NCBI RefSeq assembly: GCF_024448895.1
Contig: NZ_JAMOIC010000006.1
Location: forward strand, 62,001-126,000
Reading direction: 5' to 3'
DNA length: 64,000 nt
DNA from: Stutzerimonas stutzeri
Lineage (GTDB): Bacteria > Pseudomonadota > Gammaproteobacteria > Pseudomonadales > Pseudomonadaceae
Made by a program: the position numbers and the translations under genes. The notes beneath the pieces are model-generated. The model made no database searches. It was given only the letters and a program-made list of their open reading frames with translations, and was not told where the DNA came from. Positions 44,144-54,456 of this stretch are shown here, piece after piece (the stretch's first letter is position 1; every line of letters starts with the position of its first letter).

Positions 44144-46036
44144 ATGGCCGATCCAGCCCAGTCCATCTCCCACCAGACCCTGATCGAAGATTCATGGAGT
44201 CGTTGCGAGCGCTATGGCTTGCACCCACATAGCATCCCGAGTTTTGGTCAGCCCGCAGAACACGATGTCAGCGAGTTGCTGGAACGCCAGCGCAGCCTGG
44301 TGCAGACCACCCAGCGCGAAGTGCTGCCCTATTACGAGAACATCCTCTCCAACTCCAGCTGCCTGATTTTGCTGGCGGACAGCGCCGGCCAGTTACTTGA
44401 ATCCTGGGGCGACCGGCGCTTCGTGGATCCATCGCAACAGCGCGGATTCAATCCCGGCGCAAGCTGGATGGAGCGCGACACCGGGACCAATGCGATAGGC
44501 ACTGCCTTGGCCAGCGGCCAGGCGGTACACATTCAGCGCGACGAGCATTTCCTCACGGCAAACCGTTATCTGTCCGGTGCGGCCTCTCCGATCTACGACG
44601 CCCAGCGCCAGCTGATCGCCGTGCTTGATGTATCCAGTGACAGCTACCTGCCCCCTTCGCACACGCTCGGCATGGTCAAGATGATGAGCCAGTCGGTGGA
44701 AAACCGGCTGATCCTCAACCTGTTCCACGAGGACTATTTTCAACTGACCTTCAATACCGGACAGGACAACCTGGACAGCCAATGGGCAGGCCTGCTTGTG
44801 TTCGATGAGTCCGGCCTGATCGTTTCCGCCAACCGACGTGCCGACAACCTGCTCGGCGTAACGCTGACGAGAACCCGTATCGACCACCTGTTCGACATCC
44901 CGCTTCTACAGCTGCTCAATCAGCCTGAAGACCAGCCGATGCTGCTGCGCGCCATGGGGCGTCATCGCTTTCACGGCAGTGTCCGGCGTCCGCAGAAGCC
45001 TCGTGTCCAACCGAGGGACTTTCGCACACCCGCTCGATCGAAACAGCACATCGATCTGGACGACATCGACCAGGGTGATCCGCAGGTCAACAAGGTGGTC
45101 CGTCAAGCGCAGTTGATGCTGGAAAAGGATGTTCCGGTTCTGGTGCATGGCGAAACGGGTGTCGGCAAAGAGGTGCTGGTGAAGGCGCTGCATGCCGCAA
45201 GCTCGCGAGCCAATTCATCACTCGTTGCAGTGAACTGTGCCGCCATCCCCAGTGAATTGATCGAATCCGAGCTCTTTGGTTACGAGAAAGGGGCCTTTAC
45301 GGGCGCTCACCAGAAAGGCAGCCTCGGACTCATCCGTAAGGCCAATGGCGGCGTGCTCTTTCTCGATGAGATCGGCGACATGCCGTTGAGCTTGCAAGCG
45401 CGTCTGTTGCGGGTACTTCAGGACCGGAGCGTTCAGCCGCTCGGCGGTGGTGAGCCCTTCCCTGTCGACTTCCGGCTGATTTGCGCGACGAATCGGTCGC
45501 TGCGCGATGAGGTCGTGAATGGGCATTTCCGCCAGGACCTGTTTTACCGGGTCAGCGGCCTCAGCGTAGAGCTGCCCCCCTTGCGCCATCGCCGGGACAG
45601 GAACGCGCTCATCCAGCGGGTGTGGGAGCAGCACCGTGAGCCTCAGCAATGGGCGGGGCTGACGCAAGAGGTTCTGCGCCTGTTCGACACTCATCCATGG
45701 CCGGGCAATTTACGGCAGCTCAGCAGTGTCATTCAGGTAGCGCTGGCACTGGCGGGCGATCAGCCGATTCGCTCGGAGCATTTGCCAGATGACTTTTTCG
45801 TGGACCTCAACGGCGCAGCGGGCGGCCCGTCTCCCGTTGATACGCCTCAACTCCAGGCAAAAGTTGCGCAGCCGCACGTTGCATCTAGTCAACCGCTGCG
45901 CTCGCAGTTCGAGGCGTGCCACGGAAACGTCTCACATCTGGCCAGACACCTGGGCGTCAGCCGCAACACGCTTTACAAGCGCTTACGTGCCGAGGGCCTT
46001 TATCCGAGCTATCTTAATCGCCTCGACGCCCATTGA
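44144..46036 (+). CDS. Sigma-54-dependent activator of the AcoR type
   Basis: A 630-residue regulator from the ATG at 44144 (AGAGAGGC upstream); the frame extends to 44054 through the enhancer sites. An N-terminal GAF-like sensor (about 30-210) contains 'GASWMERDTGTNAIGTALA'. A PAS-like part follows. The AAA+ domain has 'HGETGVGKEVL' (Walker A), 'ESELFGYEKGAFTGAH' with the GAFTGA loop that touches sigma-54 near residue 383, and 'GGVLFLDEIGDMPL'. A Fis-type HTH ('NVSHLARHLGVSRNTLYKRL') ends the protein. It should activate the divergent transporter operon, probably in response to the transported polyol. Confidence 0.9.
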   Translation: MADPAQSISHQTLIEDSWSRCERYGLHPHSIPSFGQPAEHDVSELLERQRSLVQTTQREVLPYYENILSNSSCLILLADSAGQLLESWGDRRFVDPSQQRGFNPGASWMERDTGTNAIGTALASGQAVHIQRDEHFLTANRYLSGAASPIYDAQRQLIAVLDVSSDSYLPPSHTLGMVKMMSQSVENRLILNLFHEDYFQLTFNTGQDNLDSQWAGLLVFDESGLIVSANRRADNLLGVTLTRTRIDHLFDIPLLQLLNQPEDQPMLLRAMGRHRFHGSVRRPQKPRVQPRDFRTPARSKQHIDLDDIDQGDPQVNKVVRQAQLMLEKDVPVLVHGETGVGKEVLVKALHAASSRANSSLVAVNCAAIPSELIESELFGYEKGAFTGAHQKGSLGLIRKANGGVLFLDEIGDMPLSLQARLLRVLQDRSVQPLGGGEPFPVDFRLICATNRSLRDEVVNGHFRQDLFYRVSGLSVELPPLRHRRDRNALIQRVWEQHREPQQWAGLTQEVLRLFDTHPWPGNLRQLSSVIQVALALAGDQPIRSEHLPDDFFVDLNGAAGGPSPVDTPQLQAKVAQPHVASSQPLRSQFEACHGNVSHLARHLGVSRNTLYKRLRAEGLYPSYLNRLDAH

Positions 46037-46090
46037 TCACAAAGCGATCAGGCCTCGGCAAGATTGAATCGACACTTGCCAGGCGCCCAC

Positions 46091-46117
46091 AAAAAAGGCC
46101 GCGCAAGGCGGCCTTCA
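46091..46117 (-). terminator. Terminator of cysS
   Basis: GGCCGC-GCAA-GGCGGCC-type stem; on the minus strand it is followed by six T. It lies about 15 bases past the cysS stop codon. Confidence 0.85.
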
Positions 46118-46131
46118 AACCTATGAAGCAT

Positions 46132-47517
46132 CTATTCGCCAAGACGCCAGGTCGTTCCACCTTTGCCGTCTTCCAAGACGACGCCCATGTCAGTCAGTTG
46201 GTCGCGAATGCGGTCCGATTCGGCCCAGTTCTTGTCAGCACGCGCCTGCAAGCGAGCGGCAATCAAGGCCTCGACTTCGGACGCATCCACCTTGCCAGCA
46301 GCGCCCGCTTGCAGGAATGCATCAGGATCCATCTGCAATACACCAAGCACACCTGCCAGCTCTTTCAAGCGCGCTGCCAGTGCACCGGCAGCCTGAATAT
46401 CGGTATCGCGCAGACGATTGATCTCTCGCGCCATTTCAAACAGCACGGCGCAGGCTTCGGGTGAATTGAAGTCGTCATCCATCGCTTCACCGAAGCGGGA
46501 GACGAAATTTTCCCCGCCCTCGGCCGGTAATTCGGGAAGGCCCCTTAGCGCGGTGTAAAACCGCTCAAGCGCGCCCTTGGCTTCCTTGAGGCTGTCCTCG
46601 GAATAGTTGATCGGGCTGCGGTAGTGGCTCGATACCAATAGGTAGCGGACGACCTCCGGCTGATATTTCTCCAGCACTTCACGAATCGTAAAGAAGTTGC
46701 CCAGCGACTTGGACATTTTCTCGCCATCGACGCGCACGGCGCCAGCATGCATCCAGGCATTGGCGTACTGCTTACCCGTCGCTGCTTCGCTCTGTGCGAT
46801 CTCGTTCTCATGATGCGGAAACACCAGGTCCGGCCCGCCGCCGTGAATGTCGAAGGTCTCCCCCAGGCAGCAAGTCGACATGACGGAGCATTCGATATGC
46901 CACCCCGGACGACCCGCACCCCATGGCGATTCCCAGCTCGGCTCGCCCGGCTTGGCTGCCTTCCAGAGTACGAAGTCCAGCGGATCTTGTTTGGCTTCGT
47001 CGACCTCGATGCGGGCGCCGATCTTGAGATCCTCGATCCTGCGCCGCGACAGCTTGCCGTAACCTACGAATTTCCCGACCCGGTAGTAAACATCGCCATT
47101 GCCCGGCGCATAGGCGAAGCCCTTGTCGATCAGCGTCTGGATCATGCTGTGCATGCCAGCGATGTGCTCGGTGGCGCGCGGTTCCTGATCAGGACGCTGC
47201 ACATTCAGACGGGCCTCGTCCTCATGCATCGCAGCGATCATGCGTTCGGTCAGCGCGTCGAAGCTTTCGCCATTTTCCTGCGCGCGGCGGATGATCTTGT
47301 CATCGATATCGGTAATGTTGCGCACATACGTCAGGTCGTAACCACGCTGACGCAGCCAGCGCGAAACTACGTCGAACGCCACCATGACCCGCGCATGCCC
47401 GATGTGGCAAAAGTCATAGACGGTCATCCCGCACACGTACATGCGCACCTGATTACCAACCAACGGCTTGAGCGGTTCCTTGACTTTGGACAGCGTGTTG
47501 TAGATCGCCAGCGTCAT
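46132..47517 (-). CDS. cysS: Cysteinyl-tRNA synthetase
   Basis: A 461-residue class I synthetase. Zinc-site Cys in '[20 protein letters not shown]', which also holds the HIGH box, the '[10 protein letters not shown]' zinc ligand, and the KMSKS loop '[12 protein letters not shown]' are all in place. It charges tRNA-Cys. It starts one base from the glnS stop, and the pair is kept together in Pseudomonas. Confidence 0.97.
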   Translation of the reverse strand: MTLAIYNTLSKVKEPLKPLVGNQVRMYVCGMTVYDFCHIGHARVMVAFDVVSRWLRQRGYDLTYVRNITDIDDKIIRRAQENGESFDALTERMIAAMHEDEARLNVQRPDQEPRATEHIAGMHSMIQTLIDKGFAYAPGNGDVYYRVGKFVGYGKLSRRRIEDLKIGARIEVDEAKQDPLDFVLWKAAKPGEPSWESPWGAGRPGWHIECSVMSTCCLGETFDIHGGGPDLVFPHHENEIAQSEAATGKQYANAWMHAGAVRVDGEKMSKSLGNFFTIREVLEKYQPEVVRYLLVSSHYRSPINYSEDSLKEAKGALERFYTALRGLPELPAEGGENFVSRFGEAMDDDFNSPEACAVLFEMAREINRLRDTDIQAAGALAARLKELAGVLGVLQMDPDAFLQAGAAGKVDASEVEALIAARLQARADKNWAESDRIRDQLTDMGVVLEDGKGGTTWRLGE

Positions 47518-49188
47518 TTACTGGCCTCCCCAGGAATCACGCAGGGTCACGGTGCGGTTGAAAACCGGCGAGCCCGGTTGGCTGTCCTTGAGGTCTACCG
47601 CGAAATAGCCCTCGCGCTCGAACTGGAAGCGCTCTTCAGCTTCGGCCGAGGCCAGTGACGGTTCTGCGCGGCAACCTTTGAGCACGACCAGCGACTCAGG
47701 ATTGATGTTGTCCAGGAAGCTGCCGCCATCTTCGTCTTTTTCCGGGTTGGCAGAGCGGAACAGGCGATCATACAGGCGCACTTCACATTCCACGCTTTCG
47801 GCAGCCGGCACCCAGTGAATGACGCCCTTCACCTTGCGGCCTTCGGGGTTCTTGCCCAAGGTTTCGGGGTCATAGCTGCAGCGAAGCTCGACCACATTGC
47901 CCTCGGCATCCTTGATGGCCTCATCGGCGCGGATCACGTAGCTGCCGCGCAAGCGAACCTCGCCGTTGGGCTCTAGGCGCTTGAAACCTTTTGGCGGATT
48001 TTCTTCGTAGTCGCCCGCATCAATGTAGATCTCTCGCGAGAATGGCAGCTGGCGCACGCCCATGTCCTGCTTCGGGTGACGCGGCAGCTCCAGATTCTCG
48101 ACCTGGCCTTCTGGATAGTTGGTAATAAGGACTTTGATCGGCTTGAGCACGCACATAGCGCGCGGCGCATTGGCGTCCAAGTCTTCGCGGATGGCAAATT
48201 CAAGCATGCCGATATCTACGACGCCGCCTGCGCGGTTCACACCGATCATGTCGCAGAAGGTGCGGATCGACGTGGGTGTATAACCGCGACGGCGATAGCC
48301 GCTGAGGGTCGACATGCGTGGATCGTCCCAGCCGCTGACGTGCTTTTCATCTACCAACTGCTTGAGCTTACGCTTGCTGGTGATGGTGTAGTTCAGGTTG
48401 AGACGCGCGAATTCATACTGACGCGGGCGCGCTGGAACCGGCAGGTTCTCAAGGAACCACTCATATAGCGGACGATGGTCTTCAAACTCCAGTGTGCAGA
48501 TCGAATGGGTGATGCCCTCGATTGCGTCGGACTGGCCATGGGTGAAGTCATAGCTCGGATAGATGCACCAGTCGTTACCGGTCTGGTGGTGATGCGCATG
48601 GCGGATTCGATAGAGAATCGGGTCGCGCAGGTTCATGTTCGGTGAGGCCATGTCGATCTTGGCGCGCAGCGCCTTGGCGCCGTCCGGGAATTCGCCGGCC
48701 TTCATGCGCGCGAACAGGTCCAGGTTCTCTTCCACGGAGCGATCGCGGAACGGGCTGTTCTTGCCTGGCTCGGTCAGGTTGCCACGGTATTCCCGGGCCT
48801 GATCGGGTGTCAGATCGCAGACGTAAGCCTTGCCAGCCTTGATCAGCTCGACCGCCCAATCGTGCAGCTGGACGAAATAGTTAGAAGCGTAGCGCTCCTC
48901 GCCAGCCCACTGAAAACCGAGCCACTGAACGTCGCTCTTGATCGCATCGATGTATTCCTGGTCTTCCTTCGCCGGATTGGTGTCGTCGAAGCGAAGATTG
49001 CACTCGCCGCCAAATTCCTTGGCCAGGCCGAAATTCAGGCAGATCGATTTGGCATGACCGATGTGCAGGTAACCGTTGGGCTCGGGCGGAAAACGCGTGA
49101 TGATCTTGGCATGCTTACCCGAGTCCAGGTCGGCCTGGACGATCGGGCGGAGAAAATTGGTGGCTGCGGTAGTCTCAGGCTTGCTCAT
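47518..49188 (-). CDS. glnS: Glutaminyl-tRNA synthetase
   Basis: A 556-residue class I synthetase with the HIGH box in '[20 protein letters not shown]', '[14 protein letters not shown]' and the KMSKS-equivalent '[11 protein letters not shown]'. The anticodon-binding beta-barrels fill the C-terminal third. It charges tRNA-Gln directly. It is first in the glnS-cysS unit. Between its promoter and the divergent ppiB gene the group II intron has entered. Confidence 0.97.
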   Translation of the reverse strand: MSKPETTAATNFLRPIVQADLDSGKHAKIITRFPPEPNGYLHIGHAKSICLNFGLAKEFGGECNLRFDDTNPAKEDQEYIDAIKSDVQWLGFQWAGEERYASNYFVQLHDWAVELIKAGKAYVCDLTPDQAREYRGNLTEPGKNSPFRDRSVEENLDLFARMKAGEFPDGAKALRAKIDMASPNMNLRDPILYRIRHAHHHQTGNDWCIYPSYDFTHGQSDAIEGITHSICTLEFEDHRPLYEWFLENLPVPARPRQYEFARLNLNYTITSKRKLKQLVDEKHVSGWDDPRMSTLSGYRRRGYTPTSIRTFCDMIGVNRAGGVVDIGMLEFAIREDLDANAPRAMCVLKPIKVLITNYPEGQVENLELPRHPKQDMGVRQLPFSREIYIDAGDYEENPPKGFKRLEPNGEVRLRGSYVIRADEAIKDAEGNVVELRCSYDPETLGKNPEGRKVKGVIHWVPAAESVECEVRLYDRLFRSANPEKDEDGGSFLDNINPESLVVLKGCRAEPSLASAEAEERFQFEREGYFAVDLKDSQPGSPVFNRTVTLRDSWGGQ

Positions 49189-49381
49189 GGTGTCCTTAAC
49201 GATCTGCGAGTGTGCGGCTCAGAGAGAGGTTTACAAAAGTAGCGAGCGATGGCCAGGCAAGGCGAAATCAGTCAAAAAAACGGAATGTACTGTTTGTACA
49301 TGAGCATTTTGAGACTGGTTTCAACGCGGCATGGCCGAGCGCAGTAATTCGTAAACTTTTCTCAGGGTAGGCCGGCCAAAT

Positions 49382-51970
49382 GTCGGGTAGGGACAGGCCA
49401 TTACTGGCCCGTCCCCCCCTAAGAACCGTACGTGCGGCTTTCACCGCATACGGCTCAAGTTTACGAAAAGTCAGCTGATGGCTGACCGGCAACAATGTCG
49501 CGTGATCTTAACATTCCAGACCACCGTATCGCAGAGTTACCTTTTCACGCTGGCTATGCACCAGCGCATGGCAGTTGGGATGAAGCAGCACACGGTTCCT
49601 CAAAGTATCCGTCCCGCCGTCCACACGCCTGATGACGTGATGGTCGTGCCAACCGGTTTCCTTACTGATCGCATGCCCGCACAGGGCACAAAGCCCCTTC
49701 TGTCTGCGAAAGATATTGAGTATCTGCCCCCGATAACGCAGCTTGTGCTGCATCCGTTGGACCCTCAACGCCTCCCACTTCAGCTCATGCGCCGCGTCGT
49801 AGGGCTGATACTCACCCGGTAAACGCTTGTGGCGCACGATTGCGGTTTCCGCCAGCTTGTACAGCCGTCGGTAATGCCTTTCTCCCTTGCCATTTTTGTA
49901 GGGATGCGCAAACACCCAGTTCTGCCCGCCTATGGATCGGAAGTATTTATTCCTGATCCATTCAGCCGACTTCTTCGAATGCCTCCGCTTCGCCCACCTC
50001 CAGAGTCGCCAGAAAAGAAGGCTATCCAGCTTACTGAAGGCTTGTTTTGCCACGACCGGGGAGTGGTATTGCGCCCACCCCTTCAGTACCGGGTTCAGCT
50101 GGCCGATCAACGCATCCTGCGTCAGGGCCCCGCTGTTTTTGATGATTTCCCGCACTTTCCGATAGAACGCCGAGGCGTTCTTCTTCGAGGGTTTGATCAA
50201 CAGCTTGGCGTTCCTATGCAGCGATTTCGGCACGTACTTCCTGAAATTCCACCCCAGAAAATCGAAGCCTTGGTGGATGTGCGTGATCTGCGTTTTTTCC
50301 CGTGACAGCGCAACCCCTCGTACCGACAGGAATTGCTCCACCCAAGGTTTGACCTCCTCTTCCAGCAGCTCTTTCGAGGCAGCCGTGATGACAAAGTCAT
50401 CCGCATAGCGCACACACTGCACTTTGAGCTTCTTGGCTTTTTTGGGCCCCAACTTCTGCACCAGATGGCGCTTCAGCTGGGTTTCCAAGCCATTCAGGGT
50501 GGCGTTAGCCAGACAGGGTGAGATGATCCCTCCCTGCGGCGTCCCGGCCTCCGTAGCCATGAGTTGTCGCCGGTCGATAAACCCGGCCCTCAACCACTTG
50601 CGCAGCACCGTCTTATCCATCGGGACATTCCGGCACAGCCATTCATGGTTGATGTTATCGAAGAAACCTTTGATGTCGCCTTCCAGAATCCAGACTGGCG
50701 CCGTTTGCGGCGACAGCAGGTGGAAAAGCTCGACCATTGCGTCAGCAGTCGAACGATCCGGACGAAATCCATAGGACTTCGGATCGCTGGTGCTTTCCAC
50801 AACAGGCTCCAACGCTTGCAGATACAGCGCTTGCATGGCCCGATCCAACATCGTCGGGATGCCCAGCGGGCGCTTCTCATACTTTCCAGGCTTCGGTATC
50901 CACACCCGCCGCAGCGGCTTTGGCCGATAACCTCGTTGTTTCGACAGACGTCCCACAGCATGGAGCTTGGCCTGAGGCGTTCCCCAGGTTTCTCCATCGA
51001 CACCCGGCGTCTTGCGACCCCGGTTCTCCGTGACTCGCCTTACGGCCAGACAGCGGCCATAAAACGAGTGGGTCAGCAGTCGTTGCAGGCGTTTAACCCT
51101 GCGCCAGTCGCTTTCCCTCGTTGCCTGCGCAATCTTTAGCTGCGTTTTCCGAACGGATTGTTGAATCCTGGCCCAATCGAGATCGTGCCAGTTCGTCATT
51201 CCGCCAGAAGGCGCAGAGGCGACCGCTATTGCTGGTTGCGTTTTCATACAGTCCTCCTGATATGCACGACATTCAGGACGGACTACTCCCCTATGGGCAG
51301 TAGTCGCCCATAGGGTCGTTTGGTTATCGCTGGAATCAGCGGCTCTTCTTGCGCTCGTAAACCAAATGCACGTCAGCCAGGGTTGCCCCTGCCGGTAATG
51401 TCTCAACCGGTATGCAGCCCATTACAGGCGGCCCTTCGCTTTTTGCATCCTCCCATTCCCCACACCCATCAGCGCCCCTTGCGGTTTGCCTGCCTGACCG
51501 ATACTGCTGGCCAGGCGAGTGGTCGGGATTGCCACGTTCCCCGAGCCGCATCAATTCCCCGTTTAGGCTTCGTCTATCCCCCGACAGTTGTGTGGTACCG
51601 CATCACAAGCTTTGACTGTGATGCCAACTGCTGTGCCGTTTGGCTGAGGCCAATAATTGCCGTAGGCCCGTCGATAGTTACGAGGGTTCTGGCGACGATT
51701 CACATGCGTTAGCCATGCGGGTTGGGTCATTAGCCTCGTTACGTCCGTGCAATTCGGACGCATAGCGTTCTCCGTCACCGGATAACACCCTCTAAATGAG
51801 CAAGACATTGTTAATCGGGCTTCACACCCCAGGGTTGGCCCCTGACGCATGCCGATCTAATGAACTGGCGGGTACACGCCAGGCTCGGTACTCCCTTTAC
51901 AAGCAGAGTTGAGCAATGCGATTCGGAGCTTGACGCTCCGTACTTGGTTCAACGTCCCCCAACGTCTCAC
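49382..51970 (-). mobile_element. Group II intron (retroelement) between glnS and ppiB
   Basis: On the minus strand the 3' end shows a domain V-like hairpin (49421-49456: GAGCCGTATGCGGTGAAAG, then GCCGCACGTACGG) and a domain VI-like hairpin (49383-49420) with a bulged A, ending in CTACCCGAC, the usual AY terminus, at 49382. The 5' end is less certain; GTGAGAC at 51970 fits the GTGYG-like start and gives a total near 2.6 kb with an about 720-base leader before the encoded protein. Domain boundaries of I-IV were not resolved by eye. It lies in an intergenic region, so it interrupts no gene. Confidence 0.75.
49508..51247 (-). CDS. ltrA: Group II intron reverse transcriptase/maturase with HNH endonuclease
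   Basis: A 579-residue protein from the ATG at 51247 (AGGAGGA upstream). The RT domain includes 'GDIKGFFDNINHEWLC', 'GTPQGGIISPCLANATLN' and the catalytic 'VRYADDFVI'. The maturase (X) domain follows ('LKGWAQYHSPVVAKQ'). The C-terminal HNH nuclease is complete: 'LCALCGHAI', 'GWHDHHVIRRVDGG' and 'LLHPNCHALVH'. All catalytic residues look intact, so the intron may be active in splicing and retrohoming. The HNH domain excludes the class C introns that target terminators. Confidence 0.93.
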   Translation of the reverse strand: MKTQPAIAVASAPSGGMTNWHDLDWARIQQSVRKTQLKIAQATRESDWRRVKRLQRLLTHSFYGRCLAVRRVTENRGRKTPGVDGETWGTPQAKLHAVGRLSKQRGYRPKPLRRVWIPKPGKYEKRPLGIPTMLDRAMQALYLQALEPVVESTSDPKSYGFRPDRSTADAMVELFHLLSPQTAPVWILEGDIKGFFDNINHEWLCRNVPMDKTVLRKWLRAGFIDRRQLMATEAGTPQGGIISPCLANATLNGLETQLKRHLVQKLGPKKAKKLKVQCVRYADDFVITAASKELLEEEVKPWVEQFLSVRGVALSREKTQITHIHQGFDFLGWNFRKYVPKSLHRNAKLLIKPSKKNASAFYRKVREIIKNSGALTQDALIGQLNPVLKGWAQYHSPVVAKQAFSKLDSLLFWRLWRWAKRRHSKKSAEWIRNKYFRSIGGQNWVFAHPYKNGKGERHYRRLYKLAETAIVRHKRLPGEYQPYDAAHELKWEALRVQRMQHKLRYRGQILNIFRRQKGLCALCGHAISKETGWHDHHVIRRVDGGTDTLRNRVLLHPNCHALVHSQREKVTLRYGGLEC

Positions 51971-52449
51971 GACGGTGATAAAGGCGCTATGCCGAACGAG
52001 AGGGACGAATTTCTACCCTAAGGGCAAAATTCACCCTCAGGCTTAGACATTATTTGTAACAATCCAGGCGGACCGGAGAGCTACTTTCTGGTTTTCTACA
52101 CCCATTCTTAACCCATTTAGGGTATGAACTGATGCAGATTTCTTGCCTAGCTTCGTCAGAACGCATAGCGTCCGAAGCTAGGATTACCAGGCAGAGCCGG
52201 GTACATTGACTGCTGTTTTAAGCATTAACCCCTTGATAGCAAAGGATTTGGAGCTATGGTGCAGTGAACCAGACCAAGCACAACACGTACACACGTGTCG
52301 CACCAAAGCGCTTATCATAGCGGACCCGTCAACCCCCTGACAGAGCAAAGCGCCCTGCCGCGCCATGCGCTACAGCAGCGGCTTCCCAGGGCCATCGTGC
52401 CGGTCGCGTTGTCGCGACACATTCCCCCTCTACATTAGGAAGGCTTTCA
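51971..52449. other. Region between the group II intron and ppiB
   Basis: About 480 bases without a supported gene. They hold a ten-base inverted repeat, CCTAGCTTCG / CGAAGCTAGG, at 52146-52155 and 52173-52182 with a 17-base loop, and a small GAATTT/AAATTC repeat near 52010-52033. The ppiB promoter must be in the last 150 bases. AGGAAGG stands before the ppiB start. Confidence 0.45.
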
Positions 52450-52944
52450 ATGATCAAGCTGCATACCAATCATGGCGTTATCACCGTCAAGCTGTTCGAA
52501 GACAAAGCGCCGGAGACCACCGCCAACTTCAAGGAATACGTGAAGAGCGGCCACTACGACGGCACCGTCTTCCACCGCGTGATCAGCAACTTCATGATCC
52601 AGGGCGGCGGTTTCGAGGCCGGCATGAAGCAGAAAGCCACCCGTGGCCAGATCAAGAACGAAGCCAACAACGGTCTATCCAACAAGATCGGCACGCTGGC
52701 CATGGCGCGCACCATGGAGCCGCACTCGGCATCCGCACAGTTCTTCATTAACGTAAAGGACAACGACTTCCTCGACCATACCGCTCCAACGGTTCAGGGC
52801 TGGGGCTACACGGTGTTTGGCGAAGTAGTCGAAGGCATGGACGTGGTCGAAAAGATCAAGGGCGTGCCTACCACCATGAAGTCCGGGCACCAGGACGTTC
52901 CGGTAGAAGACGTAGTGATCGAAAAAGCCGAGATCGTCGAGTAA
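52450..52944 (+). CDS. ppiB: Peptidyl-prolyl cis-trans isomerase B (cyclophilin)
   Basis: A 164-residue cytoplasmic cyclophilin without a signal peptide. '[19 protein letters not shown]' holds the active-site Arg and Phe, and '[18 protein letters not shown]' is the second cyclophilin block. It speeds proline isomerisation in folding proteins. lpxH follows after only five bases, an order also seen in Pseudomonas. Confidence 0.96.
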   Translation: MIKLHTNHGVITVKLFEDKAPETTANFKEYVKSGHYDGTVFHRVISNFMIQGGGFEAGMKQKATRGQIKNEANNGLSNKIGTLAMARTMEPHSASAQFFINVKDNDFLDHTAPTVQGWGYTVFGEVVEGMDVVEKIKGVPTTMKSGHQDVPVEDVVIEKAEIVE

Positions 52945-52949
52945 TCCCG

Positions 52950-53672
52950 TTGATTCTGCTGATTTCAGATCTGCATCTGGAAGAGAAACGCCCGGACATT
53001 ACCCGGGCGTTGCTCCGTTTTCTGGAGACCAGAGCCCGGCAAGCGGACGCGCTCTACATCCTGGGCGACTTCTTCGAGGTATGGGTCGGCGATGACGGCA
53101 TGACGCCTTTCCAGCACGAGATCGCCAGCGCAATGAAATCACTGAGCCTCACTGGAACCCGCATCTACTTGATGCATGGGAACCGTGACTTCATGATCGG
53201 CAAGGCGTTCTGCCGCGAGGCTGGCTGCACGCTGCTCGCCGATCCCCATGTGGTGAACCTGAGCGGTGAGCGGATACTGCTCATGCACGGCGATAGCCTG
53301 TGCACCCGCGATGAAGGCTACATGCGGCTCAGACGCTGGCTGCGCAATCCGGTCAGCCTGTTCATCCTGCACAACTTGTCATTGGCCAAGCGTCAAAAAC
53401 TCGCGCAGAAGCTCAGATCCAGCAGCAAGGAAGAAACCCGCATGAAGGCCAGCGACATCGTCGACGTCACGCCTGACGAAGTCGTCCGAGTCATGCGGCG
53501 CCACAAAGTGGCGACCCTGATCCACGGCCACACCCACCGACCCGCCACACACGCGCTGGATATCGATGGACAGGCCGCGCGGCGAATGGTGCTGGGCGAC
53601 TGGGACAGGCAGGGATGGGCACTGCAAATCGATCACTCAGGCTTTCATCAGGCACCGTTCGAACTGACCTGA
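52950..53672 (+). CDS. lpxH: UDP-2,3-diacylglucosamine hydrolase
   Basis: A 240-residue metallophosphoesterase of lipid A synthesis that turns UDP-2,3-diacylglucosamine into lipid X. The start is a TTG at 52950, supported by the family beginning '[15 protein letters not shown]'. Metal-binding motifs are DLH, '[14 protein letters not shown]', 'LMHGNRDFM', 'LLMHGDSL' and 'LIHGHTHRP'. It is a peripheral membrane enzyme and probably shares the ppiB transcript. Confidence 0.95.
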   Translation: MILLISDLHLEEKRPDITRALLRFLETRARQADALYILGDFFEVWVGDDGMTPFQHEIASAMKSLSLTGTRIYLMHGNRDFMIGKAFCREAGCTLLADPHVVNLSGERILLMHGDSLCTRDEGYMRLRRWLRNPVSLFILHNLSLAKRQKLAQKLRSSSKEETRMKASDIVDVTPDEVVRVMRRHKVATLIHGHTHRPATHALDIDGQAARRMVLGDWDRQGWALQIDHSGFHQAPFELT

Positions 53673-53676
53673 TGCC

Positions 53677-54282
53677 TCAGACAGCGCTCGGTACGCCACT
53701 GTGGAAACGGAACTCGCGGTCCGGGCTTTCGATCAGTTCGCGCTCGCGTTCTCGCACGCGAATGATGGTCGCATCGATGTCCGCAGCGTCCCCGTAAAGA
53801 TAGGCAAGCTTCAGATAATCCTGGAAATGCCTCGCTTCGGATTTCAGCAGTCCGTGATAGAACTTGCCTAGTTCATCGTCCAGATGCGGGACCAGCATGG
53901 CAAAGCGCTCGCAGGATCGGGCCTCGATAAAAGCCCCGATCACCAGGGTGTCAGTGAGCCGATAAGGCTCGTGGTTTCGAACCAGTTCGCGCAATCCCGC
54001 GGCATAGCGGGAAGATCCAATGTTACGCAGGCTGATCTCACGTTTGCGGATGATCGAAAGCACCTGCTCGAAGTGCCGCAACTCCTCACGGGCCAGACGC
54101 GACATCTTGTTCTGAAGGTCGGGTTTGTCGACATACCTGAACATCAGCTGGAAGGCGGCTCCGGCAGCCTTTTTTTCACAGTTGCCGTGATCGATAAGCA
54201 TCACGTCCTGATTTTGCAGTGCAGCGTCGACCCATGCCGGGGGCGTCGTGCAGCCAAGGAAGTCATTCAGTTCGGGAAGCAT
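53677..54282 (-). CDS. miaE: tRNA 2-methylthio-N6-isopentenyl-adenosine hydroxylase
   Basis: A 201-residue di-iron monooxygenase that hydroxylates ms2i6A37 in tRNA. Ligand-like motifs are 'LIDHGNCEKKAAGAA', 'AREELRHFEQVLSII', 'GAFIEARSCERFAML' and 'SEARHFQDYLKLA' (E/ExxH pairs). It matches the MiaE length. Convergent with lpxH, with only four bases between the stops. Confidence 0.92.
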   Translation of the reverse strand: MLPELNDFLGCTTPPAWVDAALQNQDVMLIDHGNCEKKAAGAAFQLMFRYVDKPDLQNKMSRLAREELRHFEQVLSIIRKREISLRNIGSSRYAAGLRELVRNHEPYRLTDTLVIGAFIEARSCERFAMLVPHLDDELGKFYHGLLKSEARHFQDYLKLAYLYGDAADIDATIIRVRERERELIESPDREFRFHSGVPSAV

Positions 54283-54382
54283 GAGGTCCGGACATTCGTA
54301 AAGGTGATTTGGCTAGCGATGCGCTCGATGACGAGCGACGGGCATGCATTATACGAGTGCTTTCTGGCACAGCCAGCGTTGC

Positions 54383-54424
54383 TTGATATAGATCAGTGGC
54401 CCCTGCGGCGCCCTTGTCTATAGT
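54383..54424 (+). promoter_or_regulatory. Anr/FNR-dependent promoter of the universal stress gene
   Basis: TTGAT-ATAG-ATCAG at 54383-54396 matches the Anr/FNR consensus TTGATNNNNATCAA at nine of ten fixed positions. A -10 hexamer TATAGT lies at 54419-54424. With a start about seven bases later, the box is centred at about -41.5, the exact position for class II activation. Expression should rise when oxygen is low. Confidence 0.85.
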
Positions 54425-54456
54425 CAGTCCATCCGATCATCGAAACGGAGCCGATC

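Noticed and set aside
49508-51247. Class C (terminator- or attC-targeting) group II intron
   Set aside because: The encoded protein has a complete C-terminal HNH domain, which class C intron proteins lack.
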